In this document: positions 51,984 to 60,512 of the stretch, one piece after another
Numbering within the stretch: the stretch's first letter is position 1
Layout of the letters: each line of letters opens with the position of its first letter
Assembly: GCA_045107045.1 (NCBI GenBank)
Contig: JBGCFR010000017.1
Span: forward strand, 1-64,000
Direction: 5' to 3'
DNA: 64,000 bases
Origin: Putridiphycobacter sp045107045
Lineage (GTDB): Bacteria > Bacteroidota > Bacteroidia > Flavobacteriales_D > Crocinitomicaceae
Notes under the pieces: generated by a model
Databases searched by the model: none
The model's input: the letters and a program-made list of their open reading frames with translations, nothing else
What the model was told of the DNA's origin: nothing
Position numbers and translations under genes: made by a program

Positions 51984-53963
51984 TTAGAATCTTAAACCAA
52001 ATTGGCCACCAATCCAAAAGTTCAGATAGTCGTCTCCAGTTGTTTCATCATAAACAGAGTATTCATCAATTCTAATATCATTGAATTCAGAAACACTATA
52101 GTTAGCATTAAATGTTGGTCCAGCAAATAATGTAAAATGCTCCGAAATTTTATAATCGAAACTAGGTGAGAATTTAGCTAGTTGAGTGAATTCTTTTTTA
52201 CTATTGAATGCCACTATGCCTTCAATGTCTGTGGAAATGGCAATGCTTTCAGATAGATTGTAAATGGCACCAAAGCCAAAACCTAGGGAAGTCAAGTTCT
52301 TTACTCCATCAAATTGCCTTCCAATACTATATATGTTGTAAAAGCGCTTAACGCCAGATTTTATTCTAATATTCGCAATGAATGATTCATTCGTAAAAGC
52401 CTCTATTTTATGGTAACCATTCCATACAATGTTTATCAAGCCAAGACTTAACCCTTTATTAACTTTACTTAAGTTAACTAAGCCTATCTGTAATCCATTA
52501 TTTTGATTAGCATAATTAACAATTCCAACAAGTTGAAGTCCGTTATTTTTATTCGCTATATTTAGTAGGCCTGACATTTGAAATAAGTTAGCACCTTCAA
52601 TAGCAGAATTCATAAAGCCCGTAATTTGCGCACCAACGAATTTTTTTAACGCAACATTTTGAATAGCTGAAATTTGCATCCCATAAGATGTTTTGGAGGC
52701 ATGATTGATTAATCCACTGAATTGAAGTCCATAAAATCCTGATTTAGCCATTGAAGAAAAACCAGAGATTTGAATTCCGGACATATTTTTTTCTACCGTA
52801 TTAATTAACCCAGCAATTTGAATTCCGGTCAATTTGCCATTTACGGAATTTCCTATTACACTGGCTTGAAGGCCCCAAAAATTTTCTCTAACTGTATTAA
52901 TAATAGCCGCAGCTTGTATACCATGAAAACTTTGTCTCACAATGTTCGAAATTGTACTTGTTTGTAATCCGTAAAAGTCCTTTTTAACAACATTAGAGAT
53001 TCCAGCTGCTTGAATTCCCTTAAAAGTACCGCCAACTAAATTTATTATTCCGGCAGCTTGCAGACCTAAAGCATTTTCTTTTAAAACGTTTGCGATTCCA
53101 CCTAGTTCTAGACCTTTTAAACCTTTGGAGTAACCACCTAATATATTTAGCGAAAAGTGATTATAAAGAATACCTTGGTAATTTTTACCAGCATTAAGCG
53201 TCAGTTTTGGAACAAGTGATATTTGACCCCACCTGTTGCCATTGATAGCCCTTAGATTTTCAGAATGAGTGGAAACATCCATTGAAAATAATTCGCCAGA
53301 AATGGTTTTATCTTCAATTTCGGTCCATACTTTTTTTGGAACGGAAGCCGTCGGTAGTTTTTCAATATTATCAGTTTGAGCATACAAAGCCAAAGAGCCA
53401 TTAATATTAACTTCATCATTTAGGGAAATAATTTGAACGTTAGTCCTATAACCTGTTTTAGCATAATAAATACTGATTTCATCAAAAGTTGTAGAGATTT
53501 GAAATTCGAAATATCCCTTGTCGTTGGTTAGAACTGAATATTTAGAGTCAATATCATAAATACTGGCTCTATAAATGGGTAGATTAGTGGTTTTATCTTT
53601 GACAATACCTGATACTTTTCTATACTTTGGTGCGTTTGATGGAACGGTTGGTGAAATTTCTTTTTTCAAAATAACAATATGTGCACCAGCTTCCTTTAAT
53701 CTTACCCTGTTCTCAAAAATAAGATTCAAACCGTATCGAATTGTTTTTCTACTAAGCGTGAGCGATACTTTTTTTTGGTCGTTAATTAAATTTGGGTTGT
53801 ATGAGAATTTCACTTTACCGACAGTTTCGATTTTCTTCAGTATAGTTTTTATTTCAGTATCGCTTAGTTGGACACTAATTACTTGATCAAGAATTCTATC
53901 TGATCCCTTTAAATGAAAGCTTGAAAGGGAAAAGAGTAGACAGATAAAATAGTACCTAGTCAT
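51984..53963 (-). CDS. STN-domain protein with carboxypeptidase-regulatory and LA_2272-repeat regions
   Basis: The 659-residue protein has a signal peptide, an STN (secretin/TonB short N-terminal) domain at about 25-102, a carboxypeptidase-regulatory-like domain at about 115-190 (KVSGIVKDKTTNLPIYRAS, NDKGYFEF), then about fifteen LA_2272-type units at 284-511 and a C-terminal barrel-like part. The STN and regulatory domains are those normally joined to a TonB-dependent barrel in FecA/SusC receptors, but here no TonB plug is present. It overlaps the FecR gene by 8 bp, so it stands where the signalling receptor usually stands. It may sense a surface signal and pass it to FecR. Confidence 0.75.
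   Translation of the reverse strand: MTRYYFICLLFSLSSFHLKGSDRILDQVISVQLSDTEIKTILKKIETVGKVKFSYNPNLINDQKKVSLTLSRKTIRYGLNLIFENRVRLKEAGAHIVILKKEISPTVPSNAPKYRKVSGIVKDKTTNLPIYRASIYDIDSKYSVLTNDKGYFEFQISTTFDEISIYYAKTGYRTNVQIISLNDEVNINGSLALYAQTDNIEKLPTASVPKKVWTEIEDKTISGELFSMDVSTHSENLRAINGNRWGQISLVPKLTLNAGKNYQGILYNHFSLNILGGYSKGLKGLELGGIANVLKENALGLQAAGIINLVGGTFKGIQAAGISNVVKKDFYGLQTSTISNIVRQSFHGIQAAAIINTVRENFWGLQASVIGNSVNGKLTGIQIAGLINTVEKNMSGIQISGFSSMAKSGFYGLQFSGLINHASKTSYGMQISAIQNVALKKFVGAQITGFMNSAIEGANLFQMSGLLNIANKNNGLQLVGIVNYANQNNGLQIGLVNLSKVNKGLSLGLINIVWNGYHKIEAFTNESFIANIRIKSGVKRFYNIYSIGRQFDGVKNLTSLGFGFGAIYNLSESIAISTDIEGIVAFNSKKEFTQLAKFSPSFDYKISEHFTLFAGPTFNANYSVSEFNDIRIDEYSVYDETTGDDYLNFWIGGQFGLRF
52431..53114 (-). 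repeat. Tandem coding repeats of about 45-63 bp (LA_2272 units)
   Basis: The segment encodes about fifteen units with the G-[LI]-Q-x-[AS]-G-[IL]-x-N motif. Most units are 21 residues and the last three are about 15 residues. The DNA is diverged but periodic. Confidence 0.75.
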
Positions 53964-54963
53964 TACAATTAATGATATATTGTTCTTTATTCCTTACTCC
54001 TTTTTTGACTAGCTTTAAGTCGTGGACTAAGCAGATTACTTCAAGAATGGACTCTAAATTCTCATGATTATGGTCTGATACAATAGGGTAGTCAGCCGCC
54101 ATATCACACATCAATTCAATTTCCGTATCAAATACATCACTAAGAACGTCAAGTATGTCAACGAGTCTTTCTCCCTCAAAAACCAATTGTTCATCAATCC
54201 AATATAACTCTTCTACTTTTTCAACTTTAGTTTCTGTTTTTTCAAAACGCTTAGTTTCTTGATTATAAATTGCTTTTTCATTAGCAACCAAAATAAGTTT
54301 TTCGGACGTATTTCCAAACTCTACCTTTCCCGTTTTGACATAAACTGTAGTGGTATTATTTTTATCAGTATTAATGGTAAAGGAGGTGCCTAATACCTTG
54401 ACGTAAAACTCATTTGGCAAATCAATTACAAATGGTTGCGACTCGTCTCTTTTTATATCAAAAAATGCTTCACCTTTTAATTTGACTCGACGCTCATTGT
54501 CATTAAATGTTTCTGGATAAGTTAATTGAGAATTTTTATTGATGACAATATCAGATCCATCAGGCAATGTTTGATTAATGATATTATTTGTCGCCATTAA
54601 TTCAACGGAATCGATTGGTTTTTGCCAAAATGTATAGGCCAACAATACAAGTGTTAATGTGGCAGCAATTCCAATTACATATTTAAGAATTGGATTACTT
54701 TTTTTAGTAATTGGGATTACTTTTGTATCTGCGATATTAGCTTTTACCTTAAGCCAAGCAGCATCAGTATCAACAGTAACTGGTTTAACTTTTAGTTCAC
54801 CTGATAATTCCCAAGCTTTCTTCAACGAATCAAATACTGCTTTATTTTTTGGTGATTGATCTAGCCAAGCTTCAACTGATGCTGATTGCTCTATAGTTAA
54901 CTCACCATTAATGAATGCCATTAAAATGGTTTCGTTAATTGATATGTGATTCTGGCTACTCAT
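53956..54963 (-). CDS. FecR-family anti-sigma factor
   Basis: The 335-residue protein has a cytoplasmic N-terminal part that should bind the sigma factor (FINGELTIEQSASVEAWL, then AWELSG), one transmembrane helix at about 94-110 (YVIGIAATLTLVLLAY), a periplasmic FecR core (ATNNIINQTLPDGSDIVI, quoted by TLPDGSDIVINK; then LGTSFTINT) and a C-terminal DUF4974 domain. It probably holds the ECF factor inactive until the STN protein signals. It follows the sigma gene by 1 bp and overlaps the STN-protein gene by 8 bp. Confidence 0.9.
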   Translation of the reverse strand: MSSQNHISINETILMAFINGELTIEQSASVEAWLDQSPKNKAVFDSLKKAWELSGELKVKPVTVDTDAAWLKVKANIADTKVIPITKKSNPILKYVIGIAATLTLVLLAYTFWQKPIDSVELMATNNIINQTLPDGSDIVINKNSQLTYPETFNDNERRVKLKGEAFFDIKRDESQPFVIDLPNEFYVKVLGTSFTINTDKNNTTTVYVKTGKVEFGNTSEKLILVANEKAIYNQETKRFEKTETKVEKVEELYWIDEQLVFEGERLVDILDVLSDVFDTEIELMCDMAADYPIVSDHNHENLESILEVICLVHDLKLVKKGVRNKEQYIINCND

Positions 54964-54964
54964 A

Positions 54965-55513
54965 TTAAAAATTTAAAAATAATATGGTAAGTATAATAAT
55001 GTAATCAGCTAGTTCAAGCTTTAAGTGTTTAATGGCACTGCCCATTTGGTTTTCAACTGTTTTAATACTAATCTTGAGTTTTTCAGCTATTTCTTTATAT
55101 TTTAATCCATCATACCTGCTCATGATGAATATTTTTCGTCTACCCTCAGGCAGTTTATCAATTGATTGTCGTATTTTTTCTGCCAACTCATTTGCTTCAA
55201 GCTCTTCATCAACTCCATAATCTTGCCCTTCCATCTCTCTTTGGTTATATAATTTGTACTCTTCTCTCACTTCAATATGCTTCAACTGATTTAAACAGGC
55301 GTTTTTTACTGAGCTATAAAAATAGGCTCTTTTCGACTGGACAGCAGTCAAACTTTCTCTCTTCTCCCAGAATTTTACAAAGAAAGATTGCACAATTTCC
55401 TCGGCGGCGGCAAGGTCATTTAAATATTTGTTAGCAAAAGCACATAGCTCAGAATAATAATCTCTAAAAAGAGATTCATAATCATTTATGCTTATTGTTT
55501 TTTCTAAGTTCAA
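54965..55513 (-). CDS. ECF-type RNA polymerase sigma factor
   Basis: The 182-residue protein shows sigma region 2 (YESLFRDYYSELCAFANKYL, AEEIVQSFFVKFWEKR) and region 4 (LPEGRRKIFIMSRYDGLKY, KISIKTVENQMGSAIKHL), typical of Bacteroidota FecI-like ECF factors. The start is a TTG at 55513, directly before the conserved opening; no ATG or GTG is available. It precedes the FecR gene by 1 bp. Together they form an ECF/anti-sigma pair that should control the downstream STN-LA_2272 gene. Confidence 0.9.
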   Translation of the reverse strand: MNLEKTISINDYESLFRDYYSELCAFANKYLNDLAAAEEIVQSFFVKFWEKRESLTAVQSKRAYFYSSVKNACLNQLKHIEVREEYKLYNQREMEGQDYGVDEELEANELAEKIRQSIDKLPEGRRKIFIMSRYDGLKYKEIAEKLKISIKTVENQMGSAIKHLKLELADYIIILTILFLNF

Positions 55514-55568
55514 ACCAATAGCTAAGATAAATATTTTAAAAGATTCGCGCTTAGTTTTTAAAACTTAT

Positions 55569-56294
55569 CTATTGATGTTTTATTGATCCCGAACCTGAAA
55601 TACTAGTGCTTAACTGAGGCGAACCCTTATATACCACGTCTCCACTTCCCGATATCTTAACATCAAGGTCGTTAATGGTGTAAACTTTGCAATTACCAGA
55701 TCCAGAAATAGAAATAGTCGTTTTCTGTGAGGGAATATTAATCAGATTAATATCACCAGATCCACTAATTTTAATTCTTTGTTCTGTTAAAGTGTCAAAG
55801 CCAGCCGCATAAATATCTCCAGACCCAGAAATTGAACCAGATAGAGTTTCCGCTTCTAAACTATCTATATAAAAGTTTCCTGATCCAGAAATGTCAACTG
55901 ATAAATGTTCAGTTACTATTTTATTCTCAACTTTAAAATCACCACTTCCTTCAATATCTATAGCCTCAATTTCGGGAGACTCTATATATATCTTAACCGT
56001 TTTTTTATTGAAATAGCAAAAATTGTTCTTAATTCCAATAGTCAACTTATTCTGAAATACAGAAGTTTTGATATGTGATATTAGGTCCTCGGGAGCTTCT
56101 ATTTCTAGAGAGGTATTAGGTCCCTGTCTGAAAATAATATCAGCTTCCATTTCTAAGTTAATAGTGTTGAAGTCATCAACTATAATGTTTTCAGTAATAA
56201 TCTCTGAGTTATATGATTTACATTTATTATGCTTTTGACATGCACTTACCATTGTCAGCAATAATAGACCAGATACTAAAATTTTATTTTTCAT
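55569..56294 (-). CDS. GIN-domain (DUF2807) lipoprotein
   Basis: The 241-residue protein has a lipoprotein signal ending VSAC (Cys near residue 19) and then a series of repeated ISGSGD or ISGSGN turns that form the right-handed beta-solenoid of the head GIN domain. Examples are EGSGDFKVEN, SGSGNFYIDS and ISGSGSIKHQ at the end. Such proteins are common exported lipoproteins in Bacteroidota, sometimes called putative auto-transporter head domains, with no settled function. It is upstream of the ECF gene by 55 bp on the same strand. Confidence 0.88.
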   Translation of the reverse strand: MKNKILVSGLLLLTMVSACQKHNKCKSYNSEIITENIIVDDFNTINLEMEADIIFRQGPNTSLEIEAPEDLISHIKTSVFQNKLTIGIKNNFCYFNKKTVKIYIESPEIEAIDIEGSGDFKVENKIVTEHLSVDISGSGNFYIDSLEAETLSGSISGSGDIYAAGFDTLTEQRIKISGSGDINLINIPSQKTTISISGSGNCKVYTINDLDVKISGSGDVVYKGSPQLSTSISGSGSIKHQ

Positions 56295-56352
56295 AATATG
56301 ATTCTTTTATATAAAGACAATTAAGAATCAATTTACCCCTATTCCAAAATAA

Positions 56353-56384
56353 AAAAAGCACCATCTTTTTTGATGGTGCTTTTT
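56353..56384 (-). terminator. Terminator downstream of the membrane-protein gene
   Basis: The stem AAAAAGCACCATC / GATGGTGCTTTTT with a T-rich loop forms an intrinsic terminator 28 bp beyond the end of the gene at 56413. Confidence 0.88.
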
Positions 56385-56412
56385 ACTATGTTCTTAAACA
56401 ATGTTTTACTTT

Positions 56413-57036
56413 TTAAGAAAAGTCATCAATTACATCTGAACTTCCTGCGTCACTAGCAACTGTTCCATCTGAAATTTGGCTATAAATATAGGCGTCTATA
56501 CCTAAAAGAATTGGCATAATTAATATCATTGGGATTACGGCCAAAATAGGAAGAATTAAACTAAATACATATGCCACAATAAAGGCTGCAATCATAAAAC
56601 CAAATTTGGCAAGGAAAATATTCCATTTATGTCCATATGTTCTCTTATTACTAATATTAAGCGCTTCAGTTGGCGTAATTTCTTTATCAATGAAAAAGTA
56701 GATACTATAACCGTAAGCAATTCTCATTACAATTGCTGGAATAATCATAAATATATATCCCATAAAAACGATTAAGAATAATAAACCTGTCAATAATAAG
56801 AATTCACCCATATTTTTACGATACTTTTCATTAAATATATCACCTGGTGAAATGGTTTCACCTTCACTCATTTTAAGCGGGAGAGTTGACATTGCAATGG
56901 TAGTACCTACATTTAAATAAGGTATCCAAAATGTAAGAAAATACAAAATTGTACTTAATAAAATTGACACAAAATTTTTGAGCCCTAAAGCAATACCACT
57001 TTTGATAATTGCTTCAATCTTTAAATTTTTTTCCAT
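56413..57036 (-). CDS. Polytopic inner-membrane protein, function unknown
   Basis: The 207-residue protein has about four to five transmembrane segments (about 18-40, 76-100, 135-155, 158-178) with glycine- and proline-rich turns, similar to small DUF975-like or glycerophosphoryl-diester-like membrane proteins. A charged linker SEGETISPGDIF lies between the first helices. No catalytic motif is visible. It is monocistronic and its terminator follows directly. Confidence 0.6.
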   Translation of the reverse strand: MEKNLKIEAIIKSGIALGLKNFVSILLSTILYFLTFWIPYLNVGTTIAMSTLPLKMSEGETISPGDIFNEKYRKNMGEFLLLTGLLFLIVFMGYIFMIIPAIVMRIAYGYSIYFFIDKEITPTEALNISNKRTYGHKWNIFLAKFGFMIAAFIVAYVFSLILPILAVIPMILIMPILLGIDAYIYSQISDGTVASDAGSSDVIDDFS

Positions 57037-57131
57037 GATTTTTCTGGGTTTTTAGTTAATTATTATAGTGCAAAATAGAAATTTTATTATAATTTTTAAT
57101 AAAAAGTTAATGTTTTTATCAGATTATTGCC

Positions 57132-57160
57132 TTGACGCTGATCTCAAATCAATAACTTTG
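57132..57160 (+). promoter_or_regulatory. Predicted promoter of yqgE
   Basis: TTG at 57132-57134, an 18-bp spacer and TAACTTTG at 57153-57160 match the Bacteroidota promoter consensus. The ATG follows 18 bp later, so the leader is short. Confidence 0.72.
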
Positions 57161-57178
57161 ATTCATTAATATACTTTA

Positions 57179-57754
57179 ATGATAGACTTAAAGGTTTATA
57201 ATAGAATGTCACCTGCAAAAGGCAAAGTTTTAATAACAGAACCCTTTTTAGAGGATGATTATTTTGAACGTTCTATTATTTTATTGGGTGAGCACAATGA
57301 AGAAGGCTCTTTTGGGTTTGTATTGAATAATTATACAGATTTAAAGCTTGATGAAGTGTCAGATTTTACATATTTTGACTCACATATATCAATTGGTGGA
57401 CCAGTAGATCCTCAGCATTTGTATTATATTCATTCATTTGGTTTAGATATTCCTGGAAGTATTCAAATTGCTGATAATTTATTTATGGGAGGTGATTTTG
57501 ATGCGATTAAAAAGCATGCAAGTCTTGGGTTAATTAAAAAGAAACAAATCAGATTTTTCATAGGGTATTCCGGCTGGACAAAAGGACAATTGGATGACGA
57601 ATTGGAGAAAAATGCTTGGCTAGTAAGTGATATTATCGATTCCGATAAATTAATGGATGATACTTACGTTACAATTTGGGAAGATTATATGAGACATCAA
57701 GGCGGAAAATATAAAGCCTTTGCGCAATTTCCTATAGATCACAAACTAAATTAA
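57179..57754 (+). CDS. yqgE: YqgE/AlgH family protein (UPF0301)
   Basis: The 191-residue protein shows the family blocks GKVLITEPFLEDDYFERSIIL, quoted by ITEPFLEDDYF, then GSFGFVLNN, ISIGGPVDPQHLYYIH and FIGYSGWTKGQLDDEL. Members are small cytoplasmic proteins of unknown biochemical function, once linked to alginate regulation. It has its own promoter, and its stop codon is shared (TTAA) with the stop of the convergent TPR gene. Confidence 0.93.
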   Translation: MIDLKVYNRMSPAKGKVLITEPFLEDDYFERSIILLGEHNEEGSFGFVLNNYTDLKLDEVSDFTYFDSHISIGGPVDPQHLYYIHSFGLDIPGSIQIADNLFMGGDFDAIKKHASLGLIKKKQIRFFIGYSGWTKGQLDDELEKNAWLVSDIIDSDKLMDDTYVTIWEDYMRHQGGKYKAFAQFPIDHKLN

Positions 57755-58950
57755 TAAATGTCTACCAAATAGTTTTCTATAAAGAAAATCATTCTTTTTT
57801 TATTAGTCGAAGAGCTTATAAAATCTTGAAACTGTGGATATATGTCGGTATGAAAGAAACTAAAGAAAACGTAACAATCTAAATATCCTTCTTTATTCAT
57901 TTTTTGAGCGAATCTAAATTGTGTTGGCAATTCATCTTGATTTTCATTTAAAAACTCACGCCATGAGTAAACTTCTAAATGCTGATCGTCAATTTCATAA
58001 TTGCCGACAATAATACCAGCATCATTTGTATATTTTTTAGCTTTGATTTTTGCATTTCTATATACATTGTAAGGAGCAGGAAGCGATACTTGAGAAGAGT
58101 CTTTGATGTCATTTGCAAAAAAACCACGCTTTATATTTCTTGTGAACAACCTTTTATTTTCTTGTCTTAATAGTGTTTGATACCTGAATTTTAAACCATT
58201 ACTTGGGAAGATACAAAATGCTTCCAAGCATTCCTGCTTTGCTCTAATATATAGCCCTTTCTTTGTATAAGCATCTATTAAATACTTCCTAGGTTCGATC
58301 AGTTTTGGCTCAAAGCTCTTTGCCATATTAAAGTAGTAGATCGCACTATCAATATTTTCTTTCTTCCAATAGGTGCTACCAATGTAAATAGCGGACTGGT
58401 AATGTTGTCCGTTTTTTGCTATGGTTTTTAAGTAGTTTAATCTAGCTAACTCGTAATCCTTTTTGATAAGGAAAGTATTTGCTTCCTCAAAATAAGCAGC
58501 AGCAGTGTCAGATACTAAAGTGTCAGGGTTAAAATCAACAAGAAGTTTTCGAAGGTGGTAATCAGGAAGGGGGCTATTAGATTTAACAGCAGCTTCTCGA
58601 CAAGCATTGATAAATCTGATTTCATTTTTGATCAAGAAATTACTTTTCATACTCACTGCAGTTGCAGAATTTGTCGAGTCGGCTGACTCTTCATCTTCAA
58701 CTTCAATTATCATTTCTTCAAACATCTCCTTTAATTGGAAATATTGACTGTATTCTATTTTGATGAGTGTCTCCCAACCTTTATTATTTCCGAAGTTAGG
58801 TGATTGATGGATATACTTTCTCAGTTTTGCTTTACCTTTAGAGCTGTTCTTCTTGTATACTTTTAGCGATTTTTCAATTTGTTTGTCTGTTTGAGAAAAG
58901 GTATTAAACGATAAGATGGTAATAGTAAGTAGAAATATAAATTTGTTCAT
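57751..58950 (-). CDS. Exported protein with TPR-like helical repeats
   Basis: The 399-residue protein has a signal peptide (cleaved after TFSQ). The central part (about 150-245) contains tetratricopeptide-like helices (FLIKKDYELARLNYLKTIAK, given by DYELARLNYLK; then AIYYFNMAKSFEPK), which usually mediate protein-protein contacts. The rest has no recognised motif. It ends 3 bp before the aminotransferase-like gene's end and converges with yqgE. Function unknown. Confidence 0.7.
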   Translation of the reverse strand: MNKFIFLLTITILSFNTFSQTDKQIEKSLKVYKKNSSKGKAKLRKYIHQSPNFGNNKGWETLIKIEYSQYFQLKEMFEEMIIEVEDEESADSTNSATAVSMKSNFLIKNEIRFINACREAAVKSNSPLPDYHLRKLLVDFNPDTLVSDTAAAYFEEANTFLIKKDYELARLNYLKTIAKNGQHYQSAIYIGSTYWKKENIDSAIYYFNMAKSFEPKLIEPRKYLIDAYTKKGLYIRAKQECLEAFCIFPSNGLKFRYQTLLRQENKRLFTRNIKRGFFANDIKDSSQVSLPAPYNVYRNAKIKAKKYTNDAGIIVGNYEIDDQHLEVYSWREFLNENQDELPTQFRFAQKMNKEGYLDCYVFFSFFHTDIYPQFQDFISSSTNKKRMIFFIENYLVDIY

Positions 58951-58953
58951 GAA

Positions 58954-59799
58954 TTAAGTCCATTTATTAATCAGTATCCTATGTATTCTTTCAACCACTT
59001 CGTTTTTATAAATCTTGGTTCTAAAATTTCCAATCCAAGTTAAACCAGTTATGGCATTAGTTAAAAATAACTCATCTGCTGCAAGTAAATTCTGAGGTGT
59101 CACAACGCATTCATATACTTTTATATTGTTCTCTAGTGCTAGATTAATGATTTGCATTCGCATTGTTCCGCCTAAACATCCTGAATCCAAAGCTGGGGTA
59201 TATAAGACACCATTGCTTACTAAAAAAATATTGGCACTTGTGGATTCAATAATCCCTAATTTATCATTTTGAATCAAAACGTCATCCAGTTGGTTTGCTT
59301 TAGCAAACAATTTTCCCATAATATATATCAAGCAGTTTTTCGTTTTGTAATTAGATAATGGGTTGATACTTTTTTTTATCTCGTTATATAAGTTGACACG
59401 CTGACCAGCTTCATTTAAAACAAATGAATTATTTGGCAGAGAATATGCTTCAATAAAATAATCGATATCATTTGTTCTAGGTAAATAGGTACCTCCAGTT
59501 TTACGGTCGATTGACAATCTAATTTTGCCACCTTCCTTAATTTGGTTTTGTTCTATCAGGAAATTGATTTCATTTTCCAAATATTCTTTTGTAATAATTT
59601 GAGGGCAGTTCATGTATAAAACCTTGAAGGTTTCCCTAAGTCGCTTAAAGTGATTTTCGAAATTGATCATTTTTCCGTTGATGATTCGAATACTCTCAAA
59701 AAATCCGTCACCGTAAAGATGACTTCTGTTCCCTGCTTTTATAGCATAGGATTCAGATGGAATTAAAACCCCATTGTTATTTACATATTGTTTACTCAT
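58954..59799 (-). CDS. Class IV aminotransferase (PabC/IlvE-like)
   Basis: The 281-residue protein shows the fold type IV PLP pattern: LYGDGFFESIRIINGKM near the start, the catalytic lysine in SNYKTKNCLIY, the EST...NIF box (IIESTSANIFLVSN), and PALDSGCLGGTMR. Family members include 4-amino-4-deoxychorismate lyase (PabC) in folate synthesis and branched-chain aminotransferases. The size and the LGGTMR motif favour the lyase or a D-amino-acid-type enzyme, but the substrate cannot be fixed here. It overlaps the rhomboid gene by 4 bp. Confidence 0.85.
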   Translation of the reverse strand: MSKQYVNNNGVLIPSESYAIKAGNRSHLYGDGFFESIRIINGKMINFENHFKRLRETFKVLYMNCPQIITKEYLENEINFLIEQNQIKEGGKIRLSIDRKTGGTYLPRTNDIDYFIEAYSLPNNSFVLNEAGQRVNLYNEIKKSINPLSNYKTKNCLIYIMGKLFAKANQLDDVLIQNDKLGIIESTSANIFLVSNGVLYTPALDSGCLGGTMRMQIINLALENNIKVYECVVTPQNLLAADELFLTNAITGLTWIGNFRTKIYKNEVVERIHRILINKWT

Positions 59800-60446
59800 C
59801 CAAAAATGGCTGTAAAAAATGAAATATAGTAATTATAATCGACCAGGGCAATAAATATAAGACCGAAAATAGCACCTGATATATGGGCGTCATGAGCTAT
59901 TCTAGACTGACCTCGTTTGGCAAGATAGTATTCACCAACCAGCATTAATGGTCCAAAAATATAGGCAGGCAAATTAAGAAACGGTAGGAAAATAATACTT
60001 AGACGAGCTTCTGGATTCATAATAATAAACGCAAAAACGATTGCTGAAACTGCCCCAGATGCACCAAGGGCATTGTAGTGAGGGTTATCTTGGTGCTTGA
60101 ATAAAGCATAGAGACTGGCAAAAGCTAAACCACCAACGAATAATAAAAGGTAATAAAAGTAACCTTTCATCCCAAAATGATAAATAAGGTTAGGCTCAAC
60201 ACTTGAAAAACCTCCTATTGAAATGTTTTCAGCACCCTGAACACCGAACATATACAAAACATACATATTGAAGAACAAATGCATGAAGTCAGCATGAATA
60301 AAGCCATGAGAGAAAATGCGATACCATTTTTTATGGTGTACAATGTCATACGCATTGAATAGTAGTTCGTTTTTCAATGTGGGTCTTTCGAACGCTAAAA
60401 AAGAGACTAAAATAGTGATTGCTATAATAAGGTAAGTTATGTACAT
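59796..60446 (-). CDS. Rhomboid family intramembrane serine protease
   Basis: The 216-residue membrane protein has about six helices and the rhomboid catalytic pair: Ser in GASGAVSAIV and His in HDAHISGAIFG. A conserved HADFMHLFFNMYVLY block is also present. Rhomboids cut substrate helices within the membrane. It is divergent from the L,D-transpeptidase gene, with 66 bp between starts, and overlaps the aminotransferase gene by 4 bp. Confidence 0.93.
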   Translation of the reverse strand: MYITYLIIAITILVSFLAFERPTLKNELLFNAYDIVHHKKWYRIFSHGFIHADFMHLFFNMYVLYMFGVQGAENISIGGFSSVEPNLIYHFGMKGYFYYLLLFVGGLAFASLYALFKHQDNPHYNALGASGAVSAIVFAFIIMNPEARLSIIFLPFLNLPAYIFGPLMLVGEYYLAKRGQSRIAHDAHISGAIFGLIFIALVDYNYYISFFTAIFG

Positions 60447-60512
60447 TTAATAAATTAATGTTGTGTATTCAAATAATTCAAGTTAATATTGCGCTATTAA
60501 TTTGTTTACTCT

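Noticed and set aside
51170..53114. Regular spacing of similar words suggested a CRISPR array.
   Set aside because: The periodicity lies inside two open coding regions, the units are diverged and in frame, and there are no unique spacers between identical repeats.
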